Part shown: in pieces, positions 1 through 6,964 of the stretch | Layout of the letters: every line of letters begins with the position of its first letter | How positions within the stretch are numbered: position 1 is the first letter of the stretch | Assembly (NCBI GenBank): GCA_002314635.1 | Contig: DCGQ01000045.1 | Coordinates: 1 to 26,091, forward strand | DNA from: Clostridiales bacterium UBA1774 | GTDB lineage: Bacteria > Bacillota > Clostridia > Oscillospirales > Oscillospiraceae | Direction of reading: 5' to 3' | Length of the DNA stretch: 26,091 nt | Program-made: the position numbers and the translations under genes | Notes under the pieces: model-generated | Databases searched by the model: none | What the model was told of the DNA's origin: nothing | Seen by the model: only the letters and a program-made list of their open reading frames with translations

Positions 1-2
1 TT

Positions 3-1337
3 GCACTGGCTCCCAACGATATGGATGACCTGTGCAAGCTGTATGAAAAGGCCGGCGGCATCAACGAGATGGAGCAGGAGAAGATTATCACCGCGCCCCG
101 TGGTCAGGCCTTTGCCATCATGTCCGCGTCGGACCGTTCCACCTTTACCATGGAGGTGCCGAAGAACACCGTCACCATGTTCGAGAAGGATGGCTATGAG
201 ACGCACTATTTCGGAAATACGTCCGGCCGGGAATACTGGGAGAACTTTATCGGGGACGGCAGAGAAAAATACGCTGCCGCATATGAGGAACGGCATCCGC
301 TGAAAGCGCTTGAGGAGGAGCAGGAACAGCATCTGCCCAAGCGGGTCATGCTGGTTGAAATGTCTGAGGAGGAGCTGCTGCAGGAGCAGGAGGCCTTTGC
401 CGCCCGGAAGCAGGAGGAAGCGAAGAAATCGCCTGCGAGATCCGCGGTCAGCTTCGATGAGTTTGAAGAGGACGAGGCGGAGGAGCTCTATCAGGCTTTC
501 AGCCGCCGCGATACCGGCGAAGATACCAGCATACCGCATGACGAGATTCCCACGCAGGCTCTTTCCCAGTTGTCGGTTCAGCAGCCGGTCATCATTCAGC
601 AGGCCGCCGCAGATACCGGCCATATGGAGAAGGTTCTGGATAAGATGCTGGGTGTCATGGAAAGCATGAAGGATTTCAGCTACGATGCCATTATGGGCCG
701 CGTGCAGGATATGATGCAGCAGAAGTTTTCCGCAGTCCCGGCAGGGACTGCCGCAGCTGCAGCTCCTGCTGCCACCGCCGCCCCCATTGTCTCTGATTTC
801 CCCGCCGAAGCAGCAACAGAGGATAGCACAGATTCTGCCGATGCAATCTATGAACGCGCCGCCCGTGAAACACCGCCCGAAGAGGAGGAATTCTATTCGG
901 ATGATGACTTTATCAAGAGCCTGTTCTCGGATATGACGCAGAGCGTGGATGAAGAACAGTCCGATGAGGTCAGCACGCTGGCCGATGAGGACGAGGATCG
1001 GTATTCCAGAGATGACGATCTGATCCGCAGTCTGTTTGCAAATCATGATACGGAAACCACTTCCGAGGATGCCGAAGAGGAAAGCAGCCAGGACGAAGAC
1101 AATTATTTCGAAGAGGAAGAGGATTCCGAAAACACAGAGGATGATTTGGGTTTGGATTTGGATTCGGATATCTCCGGTTTCGATTTCATGAGTCAGCTGA
1201 CCAGCTCTTTGGCCGAATACGCCAACGATGTGGATACCTACACCGACATGAAGCTGAAGGGCGAGACGAGGCGTGTCATCAATCTGGCAGAACTGACGGC
1301 ATTGCTGCAGGAAGGTATCCTGTCAAGGCGGTTCTGA
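3..1337 (+). CDS. C-terminal part of a VirB4/TraC-type conjugation ATPase with long acidic tail (5' end outside window)
   Basis: The frame is open from the window edge, so the gene starts upstream; the first internal ATG (21) is not a credible start because it lies inside a conserved stretch. The first ~90 visible residues (PNDMDDLCKLYE, EQEKIITAPRGQAFAIM, then a TFTMEVPKNTVTMF segment) resemble the last part of VirB4/TraC-type ATPases, where the final RecA-like strands end in an APRGxGhhh segment. These ATPases energise type IV secretion and conjugation at the inner face of the membrane. The Walker motifs would lie outside the window. After this comes a ~330-residue low-complexity tail, very rich in Glu and Asp, with an Ala-rich patch. 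Within the tail a short motif occurs twice (891-929 and 1002-1040). The next gene follows after 33 nt, so the two are probably one operon. The family call rests on the C-terminus alone. Confidence 0.6.
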   Translation, partial: ALAPNDMDDLCKLYEKAGGINEMEQEKIITAPRGQAFAIMSASDRSTFTMEVPKNTVTMFEKDGYETHYFGNTSGREYWENFIGDGREKYAAAYEERHPLKALEEEQEQHLPKRVMLVEMSEEELLQEQEAFAARKQEEAKKSPARSAVSFDEFEEDEAEELYQAFSRRDTGEDTSIPHDEIPTQALSQLSVQQPVIIQQAAADTGHMEKVLDKMLGVMESMKDFSYDAIMGRVQDMMQQKFSAVPAGTAAAAAPAATAAPIVSDFPAEAATEDSTDSADAIYERAARETPPEEEEFYSDDDFIKSLFSDMTQSVDEEQSDEVSTLADEDEDRYSRDDDLIRSLFANHDTETTSEDAEEESSQDEDNYFEEEEDSENTEDDLGLDLDSDISGFDFMSQLTSSLAEYANDVDTYTDMKLKGETRRVINLAELTALLQEGILSRRF

Positions 1338-1370
1338 CCGTATCTGACAGAAGATGACCGGGAGGATACT

Positions 1371-1985
1371 ATGAATAAAACAAGAGAGCTGAGATGGGTG
1401 CTCATCGGCCGTACCACCATGCGGGACGGGATTATCCATGTCAGCAGAAAAGGGGATACGCTGCCGCTGTTTGCCGGAGGAAACGGCGCTTTCAGTGCGC
1501 TTTTCTTCGGGCTGATGCAGCGCTCCAGCTATTTTCAGGTCCCGGATGACGCGGATCTGAATACGGATGTGTTTACCGCGCTGGGCAGCATGGGTACGCC
1601 GGTGAAGCTGTATGACACGCCAAATGTCCCGGCCTGCCTGCACCGGAATACCATGGCAGATCAGTGCGTATTTACGGCAGACATGACGGAAGACGGCCTT
1701 TTGGAACTGTCTGTATTTCAAGGTCGCTCCCTGTTCGGCACAATAGGCATGGTCTTTTCGCTGAAGAAGCTGGCGTCGTTCCTCCCCGGCAGCTATACCC
1801 ACACCGCTGTATCGAAAAAATCCCGGAAAGAGCTTCGGCTGGAGAAGAAGCAGAAGCGTATTGAAAAAAAGGTAAACAGAGAAGCACGCCGAAAACAGGG
1901 CAAGACGCCGCCGATCGACCTGCAGGCGTACCGTGAACAGATTTCGTCGGAACAAACCCAAAGCGATCCTACTGAGGATACCTGA
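1371..1985 (+). CDS. Hypothetical protein, 204 aa, probably co-transcribed with the VirB4-like gene
   Basis: I do not recognise this protein. It starts at an ATG preceded by GGGAGG at 5-nt spacing, and it lies 33 nt after the VirB4-like gene with no terminator between. The first ~145 residues look like a folded mixed alpha/beta domain, with a Gly-rich FAGGNGAFSALFFG stretch and a hydrophobic segment near GTIGMVFSLKKLASFLPG that is too short and interrupted to be called a membrane span. The last ~55 residues are strongly basic and helical (RKELRLEKKQKRIEKKVNREARRK), which suggests nucleic-acid or membrane-surface contact. Its position next to a conjugation ATPase suggests an element-encoded accessory or transfer protein. 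That is inference only. Confidence 0.7.
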   Translation: MNKTRELRWVLIGRTTMRDGIIHVSRKGDTLPLFAGGNGAFSALFFGLMQRSSYFQVPDDADLNTDVFTALGSMGTPVKLYDTPNVPACLHRNTMADQCVFTADMTEDGLLELSVFQGRSLFGTIGMVFSLKKLASFLPGSYTHTAVSKKSRKELRLEKKQKRIEKKVNREARRKQGKTPPIDLQAYREQISSEQTQSDPTEDT

Positions 1986-2009
1986 TATTCCTATCGCTAA
2001 CACAACGTT

Positions 2010-2043
2010 ACCCCCTTCCGGACTTCGGAAGGGGGTATTTTCA
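2010..2043 (+). terminator. Rho-independent terminator after the first operon
   Basis: An 11-bp perfect stem (ACCCCCTTCCG at 2010-2020 with CGGAAGGGGGT at 2026-2036) closes a 5-nt loop and is followed by ATTTTC. It lies 25 nt after the stop of the 204-aa gene and should end the operon that begins outside the window. Confidence 0.9.
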
Positions 2044-2114
2044 TCCGTTTCACAATAACTTCTCTTCCCGGATTGCTTTTCTAATTTATTTTCATTCTTC
2101 TGCGCCTGTTGTTC

Positions 2115-2162
2115 TTGACAAATTGACATATTGTAGTTTACACTGTTTATATCGAGTAGAAT
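2115..2162 (+). promoter_or_regulatory. Candidate sigma-A promoter for the double-HTH regulator
   Basis: Two TTGACA boxes occur 8 bp apart (2115-2120 and 2123-2128). The second has a poor TTTATA at 17-bp spacing (2146-2151). A better -10-like TAGAAT sits at 2157-2162 but at non-ideal spacing to either box. The exact -35/-10 pairing is therefore unclear. Confidence 0.4.
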
Positions 2163-2180
2163 AATTTGGGGAGCATAGCT

Positions 2181-3359
2181 ATGAATTATGTATCCACGGC
2201 AGAAACTGCAAAACGATGGGGTATCAGTGACAGAAGAGTTCGCTATCACGCCAGTCACGGCAATATACCGAATGCGATTTATCAGGGTGGTCAGTGGATG
2301 ATTCCGGAGAATGCACCGCATCCTGTGGACGGGAGGAAGAAAGACAGCACCACGGAAACCACCGAATCCTATCATTTTCCCAATTTAATCCATACCGTTT
2401 ATATTCATAAAACCGAGCTGTTGAATCCCGATGAACAGGCCCTGCTGCAGGCCCAGCTTGAATGGTATAAATTCAATCATGAAACAGCGTATCAGACCTG
2501 CGTTAATCTGTTCAAAAACAGCAGTTATTACCATGTCCGGGTAGGCGCTTGTCATACGCTTGTCTATATTACCGGATTTCAAGCAAAATCAGACGAATGC
2601 AGATTCTATCTGGATGCATTGGAAAAGCTCGCAAAAAAAGAAGACCCGCACAAAGCGGATTACAAATTTCTCCTGATGGACGCGCAGTCCACCATGCAGA
2701 CGAACAAACGCCCGATTCGAATGCTTTCCGAAAAGTTTCTTTCCAGCCTCAGTAACGATGCGCTGGGCCTTGCATCGTTAAACAACATGTTCGTGCATCA
2801 ACTCAGGGCAACGCAAAAAAAGACCGTTTCTATTTCAGATATGCAGATTATTTGCAGATTATTTGAACGACAAGGCCTTGATATTACAGCCATGTTCATG
2901 CACTTGGATATGGCAGATATCGCAACTTGGGAAGATCGTCAGGAAGACGCGGAAATGCACATCCATGCGATGCTGGATATCAATAAGAATTATCATATCA
3001 TCCTTCCTCTGGTGGAAGCTATGCTTTCGAACAGTCATATCCTGAAACCTATCCTTTCTGAAGATAATCCGAGTCTGCTTCAGAAGCTTTCCGATTACGC
3101 ACAGGCCTTTCTCCAGAACTGGCAAAATACGATTTCCTATCTAAATGATCAGCGTCCGAATCCGAATCTTTCCAACGCCGACTATAACCTGATGGTGCTT
3201 CTTAATACAAAGCTATCCGACAATGAAATTGCTGCAAAACTGGATCTTCCTCCTCAGGCCTTCCAAACCCTGCTGCAATCCCTGTATCGAAAAACCGGCT
3301 CCGCCAGCCGTCAGGACCTGATCAATTACCTGTCACGCCAAACCTGGTCAAGTCGCTGA
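2181..3359 (+). CDS. Transcriptional regulator with an N-terminal MerR/excisionase-like HTH and a C-terminal LuxR-like HTH
   Basis: I chose the ATG at 2181 (392 aa) because GGGGAG lies 7 nt upstream; an in-frame TTG at 2166 overlaps that Shine-Dalgarno site. Residues ~3-45 (VSTAETAKRWGISDRRVRYH followed by a G-Q-W-M-I-P wing) have the pattern of MerR/excisionase-type winged HTH domains. Residues ~336-388 (LSDNEIAAKLDLPPQAFQTL, then LYRKTGSASRQDLI) have the pattern of the LuxR/GerE C-terminal HTH. The ~280 residues between are helical and could be a TPR-like or ligand-sensing region, but no family is recognised. The gene stands alone between two terminators, beside transfer and replication genes, so control of the element is a reasonable guess. 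The local DNA is more AT-rich than the neighbours. Confidence 0.8.
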   Translation: MNYVSTAETAKRWGISDRRVRYHASHGNIPNAIYQGGQWMIPENAPHPVDGRKKDSTTETTESYHFPNLIHTVYIHKTELLNPDEQALLQAQLEWYKFNHETAYQTCVNLFKNSSYYHVRVGACHTLVYITGFQAKSDECRFYLDALEKLAKKEDPHKADYKFLLMDAQSTMQTNKRPIRMLSEKFLSSLSNDALGLASLNNMFVHQLRATQKKTVSISDMQIICRLFERQGLDITAMFMHLDMADIATWEDRQEDAEMHIHAMLDINKNYHIILPLVEAMLSNSHILKPILSEDNPSLLQKLSDYAQAFLQNWQNTISYLNDQRPNPNLSNADYNLMVLLNTKLSDNEIAAKLDLPPQAFQTLLQSLYRKTGSASRQDLINYLSRQTWSSR

Positions 3360-3407
3360 AACCGCTAAACAGGGAAGTACCAAGTCGCCATAAACCATCC
3401 ATATAAG

Positions 3408-3451
3408 CACCCGATAGATTGCCGCGCTGCGGTTGTCTGTCGGGTGTTTTT
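3408..3451 (+). terminator. Rho-independent terminator of the double-HTH regulator
   Basis: CACCCGATAGA (3408-3418) pairs with TCTGTCGGGTG (3436-3446), an 11-bp stem with one G-T pair, and an inner GC-rich stem-loop lies within. A run of five T follows at 3447-3451. Confidence 0.88.
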
Positions 3452-3598
3452 ACACGATATTGTTATTTTCATCAATCAGTATAGCTAATTCCTTCTATTC
3501 GGCATTATTCCGTTATTATATATCATATTTCCTTTATATCAATTAAATTACCAAATACAATACCGATACCTATTCTGTTTTCAAAAACCACTACAGAA

Positions 3599-3651
3599 AT
3601 CGAAAAACTGCCGAAGTTCGGTACAGCAACCGACTGCGGCAGTTTTTCGAT
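3599..3651. terminator. Large symmetric hairpin, probable bidirectional terminator
   Basis: A 15-bp perfect inverted repeat (ATCGAAAAACTGCCG at 3599-3613, CGGCAGTTTTTCGAT at 3637-3651) carries an A tract on one arm and a T tract on the other, so it can terminate in both directions. The 23-nt loop can itself pair (AGTTCGGT with ACCGACT, one bulge). It separates the regulator from the convergent replication gene, whose stop is ~240 nt away. Confidence 0.7.
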
Positions 3652-3892
3652 AAAAGCTTTGAGTACGGATCAGACGAAACGAAGGTTAATCCCGCCCTCC
3701 GCGTCAGCAGGGAGGGGAATCCGGAAACAACCGGCAAAGACCGCCGCTTCGCGGCTGACGGGGGCGAGCTCCGGAAAAGCCAGGCCATGCGGCCCAGATC
3801 CTCTTTGGGGTAAGGCATGCAGGGAAAAACGCGGCACAATAAAACAATCATATATAAAACCATTTTTGAACACTTTTTCCGTGTTCCGATTT
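3652..3892. other. Non-coding stretch between two convergent genes, GC-rich and rich in small hairpins
   Basis: No convincing gene is seen; the open frames that cross this stretch lack ribosome binding sites and recognisable motifs. The DNA changes from AT-rich to GC-rich at about 3690 and back at about 3840. Several local stems occur: CCCTCC with GGGAGG, CCGG with CCGG, and GCCGC-TTC-GCGGC. With the terminator hairpins before it, the gene-free gap from 3360 to 3892 is 533 nt. It could hold a structured RNA or a decayed gene. Confidence 0.4.
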
Positions 3893-5401
3893 TTACGATT
3901 TTTCAATTTCCTGCCGTTTCATGATGTTCTGCACCGTTTTCAGGCAGCAGCCTTCCCGCTGCGCGATCTCTTTCGGGGTCAGGCCCTGCTCCAGCAGCGC
4001 CTGAACTCTGCTCCGGCGCTGAGCTGCCGCGTTTCCGCCGCAGTCCCGAAGCTTGTCCTGCGCGCTGTGCCGGGAAATCCCCAGCGTTTCCGCAATCTCT
4101 CTGGCAGTCTTACCCGCAGCGGAAAGCCGCCGGATCTGCTCCGCCTGATTCTCCCGCCGCATGGCCCTCTCCGCATCCCGACTGGGATTCTTCGCGCTTC
4201 GGGTGTAGGGACTGTATTCCTGCGTCGGCTCATACAGGCCGATGGCACGCTGTTCCTCCTCCGTGATCTCCAGCAGGGAAATAATAGAGGCGTTCCGGTA
4301 TCGATAGCCGCCTTTTCGCTGGCAGGATACGATGGTGTTCTGCAGTTCCTTCTCCGTCATGGGCAGCTTGAAGCCCTGATTGAACAGCAGCAGCCGTTCC
4401 CAGGCCTTTTCGTGGCCCAGCGCCGTCAGCAGAGAGTTGTAAACCAGAAAGCACAGATTGTTGCGGGTTTCTTCGCCAACCTCCCGGTTTCGCAGGATCC
4501 GGAGGTCTGTCAGCTGACGCAGGCGAAAGAACGCCGTCACCCGGATATCCTTCAGAAACGCAATCTCCGCACTGGTGTAATCCCCTGCAAAGCTGCGCTC
4601 CGGTTTTCTGGGCGGCTCCGGCCGAAGCTCCTCCCGCTGCCGCTCCTTCTGAGCCTGCACCAGCTTCCAAAGCTCCTGCAGCACATATTCCGGCTCCTGC
4701 GCCGGAAACCGGACGGTGCCGAACACACCGGCAGCGGTATTGTAGGTACAGGGCAGCCGGAAATAACCCACCAGATTGCGGGAGCTTCCGCCGTCCACCG
4801 TCAGTGCCTGCAGGCTGCTGTCCTCCTGCAAAATGGCTTCCAGCTGGGTGACATAGTGATCCGCCACTTCGCTGTAATAGGGTCGGCAGGCCGCAGCGCA
4901 GGGACGGATGTGCCACCAGAGCTGCATTCCCCGCCCGGTCAGTACCAACGAATGGGGGAGTGCCAGACCGTGATCCTCGCCGTCGCGCCTGAGATACCAG
5001 AGCAGCCGATCCGCCAGCTCATTTAGCTGCCCGCTCTGATAGTCCACGCCTTCGCCGTGCAGATCCAGATCTACCGTCAGGTTGTCCAGCGCGAACAGCC
5101 CCTCCCGGCAGCGGGAAACCCCGGAGATTTCATTGGCTGTAATGTAATAGTCCCGCCTTGGCGAGCCGTAGAACTGCTCCAGCAGCGTATGTACCGCTTC
5201 CTTTTCCCCGGTGAACAGGGTCTGCATCCCGGCGTCGGAACGCATTCCAAGCACCAGCCGCCCATGGAAGGCGGAGGCAGGGAAGTGCAGCCGGAACCAC
5301 CGCAGCAGATCCGCGTCCGGCTTGTAAAGCTGAACCCGTCTGCTCCGCTTCGGTCTTTCCCGCAGCATGGTATTCACTTGTGTAGAAGCATCCAAAGGCA
5401 T
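3893..5401 (-). CDS. Replication initiator with archaeo-eukaryotic-primase-like domain and two C-terminal HTH units
   Basis: The likely start is the ATG at 5401 (502 aa). GGAG lies 5 nt upstream, and a TTGAAT-17-TATGAT promoter has its -10 box on top of the alternative ATG at 5425. Residues ~75-220 show the landmarks of RepB/AEP-type primases: an hhhDhD metal motif (VDLDLH, D111 and D113), a TGRGMQLWWHI segment matching the S/TGxGxH-type motif, and a later hD plus RLP segment (TVDGG then RNLVGYFRLPCTYN). A helical PriCT-like middle follows. The C-terminus has two HTH-like units, AAGKTAREIAETLGISRHSA (~424-450) and EQGLTPKEIAQREGCCLKTV (~470-497). The protein probably primes or initiates replication of the element. 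The iteron array lies just upstream, as in iteron plasmids. The primase assignment is from motifs; activity is inferred. Confidence 0.8.
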   Translation of the reverse strand: MPLDASTQVNTMLRERPKRSRRVQLYKPDADLLRWFRLHFPASAFHGRLVLGMRSDAGMQTLFTGEKEAVHTLLEQFYGSPRRDYYITANEISGVSRCREGLFALDNLTVDLDLHGEGVDYQSGQLNELADRLLWYLRRDGEDHGLALPHSLVLTGRGMQLWWHIRPCAAACRPYYSEVADHYVTQLEAILQEDSSLQALTVDGGSSRNLVGYFRLPCTYNTAAGVFGTVRFPAQEPEYVLQELWKLVQAQKERQREELRPEPPRKPERSFAGDYTSAEIAFLKDIRVTAFFRLRQLTDLRILRNREVGEETRNNLCFLVYNSLLTALGHEKAWERLLLFNQGFKLPMTEKELQNTIVSCQRKGGYRYRNASIISLLEITEEEQRAIGLYEPTQEYSPYTRSAKNPSRDAERAMRRENQAEQIRRLSAAGKTAREIAETLGISRHSAQDKLRDCGGNAAAQRRSRVQALLEQGLTPKEIAQREGCCLKTVQNIMKRQEIEKS

Positions 5402-5420
5402 CACCTCTCCAAACTGCTCA

Positions 5421-5449
5421 ATCATAGTTGTGCAAATTCGTCAATTCAA
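5421..5449 (-). promoter_or_regulatory. Sigma-A-type promoter of the replication gene
   Basis: On the minus strand TTGAAT (5449-5444) is followed after exactly 17 bp by TATGAT (5426-5421). Transcription would start near 5414, leaving a short leader with GGAG before the ATG at 5401. This rules against the upstream ATG at 5425. Confidence 0.65.
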
Positions 5450-5488
5450 CAACAGTTGAGTGAAAACGGCGCATCAATTCCAGTTGAG
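5441..5488. repeat. Paired repeats over the rep promoter, possible operator
   Basis: TCAATTC occurs at 5441-5447 and 5474-5480, and AGTTGAG at 5454-5460 and 5482-5488, giving two related units of different inner spacing. The first unit also contains the inverted repeat TCAAC-AACA-GTTGA (5446-5459) and overlaps the -35 box of the rep promoter. This layout suits autoregulation or regulator binding. Confidence 0.4.
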
Positions 5489-5624
5489 CTGCATATATTC
5501 ACGGTATGCAATCGCAGGCATAACACTCTTGTAATATATTTCTCGGCATTACCCAAAAAGCGAGTACCGCAGCATCTATCTATCACAGAATGAAATATTA
5601 TGCAAGCCGTCCTAGAGGCCGGTT

Positions 5625-5774
5625 CTGTATACAAGTTTTCTGTGTTTATCTACAATTTTTTTGGGCTTGTCCACGATTTACAATTTTTCGTCAACGATTT
5701 TCGGTAAATCGTCCACAGAGTTTCCCTATTCTGCGTCTACATTTTTTATTTGTATGTCTACAAAGAAAACCTGT
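5625..5774 (+). repeat. Seven-copy iteron array, candidate replication origin (oriV)
   Basis: A degenerate 9-mer of consensus NNGTCYACA, usually followed by an A/T-rich tail (ANTTTT), starts at 5625, 5646, 5667, 5688, 5709, 5733 and 5754. The steps are 21, 21, 21, 21, 24 and 21 bp, about two helical turns, so all copies face one side of the DNA. The copies are CTGTATACA, TTATCTACA, TTGTCCACG, TCGTCAACG, TCGTCCACA, GCGTCTACA and ATGTCTACA. The second is one base from a DnaA box (TTATCCACA). The array lies upstream of the replication gene start and is AT-rich, as expected of an iteron origin that Rep and/or DnaA would bind. Confidence 0.75.
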
Positions 5775-5801
5775 AGACGCTTCTGACCGTCTACAGGTTT
5801 T
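5766..5801. repeat. 14-bp perfect inverted repeat at the end of the iteron array
   Basis: AAAACCTGTAGACG (5766-5779) and CGTCTACAGGTTTT (5788-5801) are perfect inverted copies around an 8-nt spacer. Each arm contains the iteron core GTCTACA, so this is a pair of head-to-head iteron cores. Inverted iterons near rep promoters often serve as Rep dimer operators; the hairpin with its TTTT could also terminate transcription. Confidence 0.7.
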
Positions 5802-5925
5802 GTCTGTTTCCAAGGCAGTGAAAAGTTGTATACGCCCGCCGCGTCATCAACTTTTTTCTGCTGTCATTCTATCTATCCGGTTCGGTTTTCACGGCAAGGG
5901 CAGCGCCGTTCCCGCATCTCGGCGC

Positions 5926-5960
5926 AAAAAAGCGCTGCACCGGGGTTTCCGGTACAGCGC
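5926..5960 (-). terminator. Terminator of the DUF4428 gene
   Basis: A 12-bp stem with one mismatch (5932-5943 with 5949-5960, GCGCTG and CAGCGC at the base) is followed on the minus strand by six T. It lies 11 nt after the stop of the DUF4428 gene. Confidence 0.82.
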
Positions 5961-5970
5961 AGAGCTTCAA

Positions 5971-6750
5971 TTATGCCCGGGAGCTGCCGCAGCCGGTGCA
6001 CTGAAGGGAATCGGCTGCATTGCGGGTGCCGCAGTATTCGCAGACCCAGCTTCCGTCAGGCGCTTCCGCTGCTGCAGGCGGGGTAATCCCGCGCAGGCTG
6101 TTCAGCGCATCGGTGATATCCTGACCCATCCGTTCAAACCGGTCGTAATCCGGGCCGAAATGACTGCCGATGGCATGGGCCACGCCCTTTACGCCGGGCA
6201 GACCGGGCTTGGGACCGGCCACGGCACGCTGCTCCACCCGCTTGTCGTTGATCTGAAAGCGCATTTTGTCGAAGTAGGGGTGGTTCACCTGCAGCTCATA
6301 GAAGAAGTCATAGGAGTAGCTGTAGCGCTTGGGGTTGTAGCTGGCAGTCTTGCCTTCCTTGTCTTTATAGGTGATCTCGGTCTTGTATTCGCTGGTGGTC
6401 AGCTCATTTCTGGTGATATCGGAAATTGAAACGATGTCCGGGTTGCCGTTATCCAGTTCATTCTTGGTGCAGACGCAGAATTTCCCGGCGGCCTCGTCCA
6501 GAAACAGCTGCTTGGAGCCGCTGCCGAAGCTGCGGGACAGGCGGAAATTTGCCGCCTCCGCTTCGTTCTGTTCCCGGTAGGCCAGCTGCTCCCGAATGTC
6601 CTGAATCGTGCTGTGCCGCCGCTCGTCAAACCAGGGGGACAGCTTACCGGCGCACTTCTTGCAGCAGTTTCCGTCCTCCAGCTTGCGATTTCCCAAAAGT
6701 CCGATTTCTCCGCCGCAGAGATCGCAGGTTTTTTTGCTGAACAGTCCCAT
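5971..6750 (-). CDS. DUF4428-type zinc protein with C-terminal zinc ribbon
   Basis: The start at 6750 gives 259 aa and has AAGGA 9 nt upstream; an ATG two codons earlier would place the site too close. The N-terminus (KKTCDLCGGEIGLLGNRKL, C9/C12, then C29, C30 and C33, then SPWFDERRHSTIQDIREQL) matches the DUF4428 zinc-binding module common in Clostridia. A middle beta-rich domain with charged strands may be PH-like. The last ~25 residues form a second zinc ribbon (CEYCGTRN ... CTGCG) of the kind used for protein contacts. The role is unknown. It has its own promoter and terminator and is divergent from the recombinase gene. Confidence 0.88.
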   Translation of the reverse strand: MGLFSKKTCDLCGGEIGLLGNRKLEDGNCCKKCAGKLSPWFDERRHSTIQDIREQLAYREQNEAEAANFRLSRSFGSGSKQLFLDEAAGKFCVCTKNELDNGNPDIVSISDITRNELTTSEYKTEITYKDKEGKTASYNPKRYSYSYDFFYELQVNHPYFDKMRFQINDKRVEQRAVAGPKPGLPGVKGVAHAIGSHFGPDYDRFERMGQDITDALNSLRGITPPAAAEAPDGSWVCEYCGTRNAADSLQCTGCGSSRA

Positions 6751-6787
6751 GGTCATGTTTCCTTTCGGTCTGTAAAAAATCGGGGAT

Positions 6788-6816
6788 ACTATACCATAGA
6801 ATGCTGTCTGCGTAAA
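6788..6816 (-). promoter_or_regulatory. Promoter of the DUF4428 gene
   Basis: Minus strand TTTACG (6816-6811), 17 bp, TATAGT (6793-6788), followed by a short leader ending in AAAGGA before the ATG at 6750. Confidence 0.6.
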
Positions 6817-6892
6817 GAGCGGATTCCGCTTCTGCTTCATTTTGTCGAAAGGCGCTGCCGCTTTCCTGCACGGTCGCGGAATGGGAGTGCGC

Positions 6893-6921
6893 TTGAATTC
6901 GGCAAAATATTGTGCTACACT
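6893..6921 (+). promoter_or_regulatory. Promoter of the tyrosine recombinase
   Basis: TTGAAT (6893-6898), 17 bp, TACACT (6916-6921). The leader then contains a small GC hairpin, GGCGG-ACAG-CCGCC (6934-6947), just before the ribosome binding site. Confidence 0.6.
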
Positions 6922-6964
6922 GACCCTGTAAGCGGCGGACAGCCGCCGGAGCAGCCGAAAGGGG

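Noticed and set aside
3659..5026. A 455-codon plus-strand frame opposite the replication gene
   Set aside because: No ribosome site and no motif, while the minus strand has primase and HTH motifs and a promoter.
5625..5801. The repeat cluster considered as a CRISPR array
   Set aside because: Conserved cores are only ~9 bp and the repeat step is 21 bp, too short for CRISPR; it fits iterons.
5590..6429. A 279-codon plus-strand frame running through the iteron array
   Set aside because: It crosses the repeats and the DUF4428 terminator and is antisense to DUF4428; composition is not protein-like.
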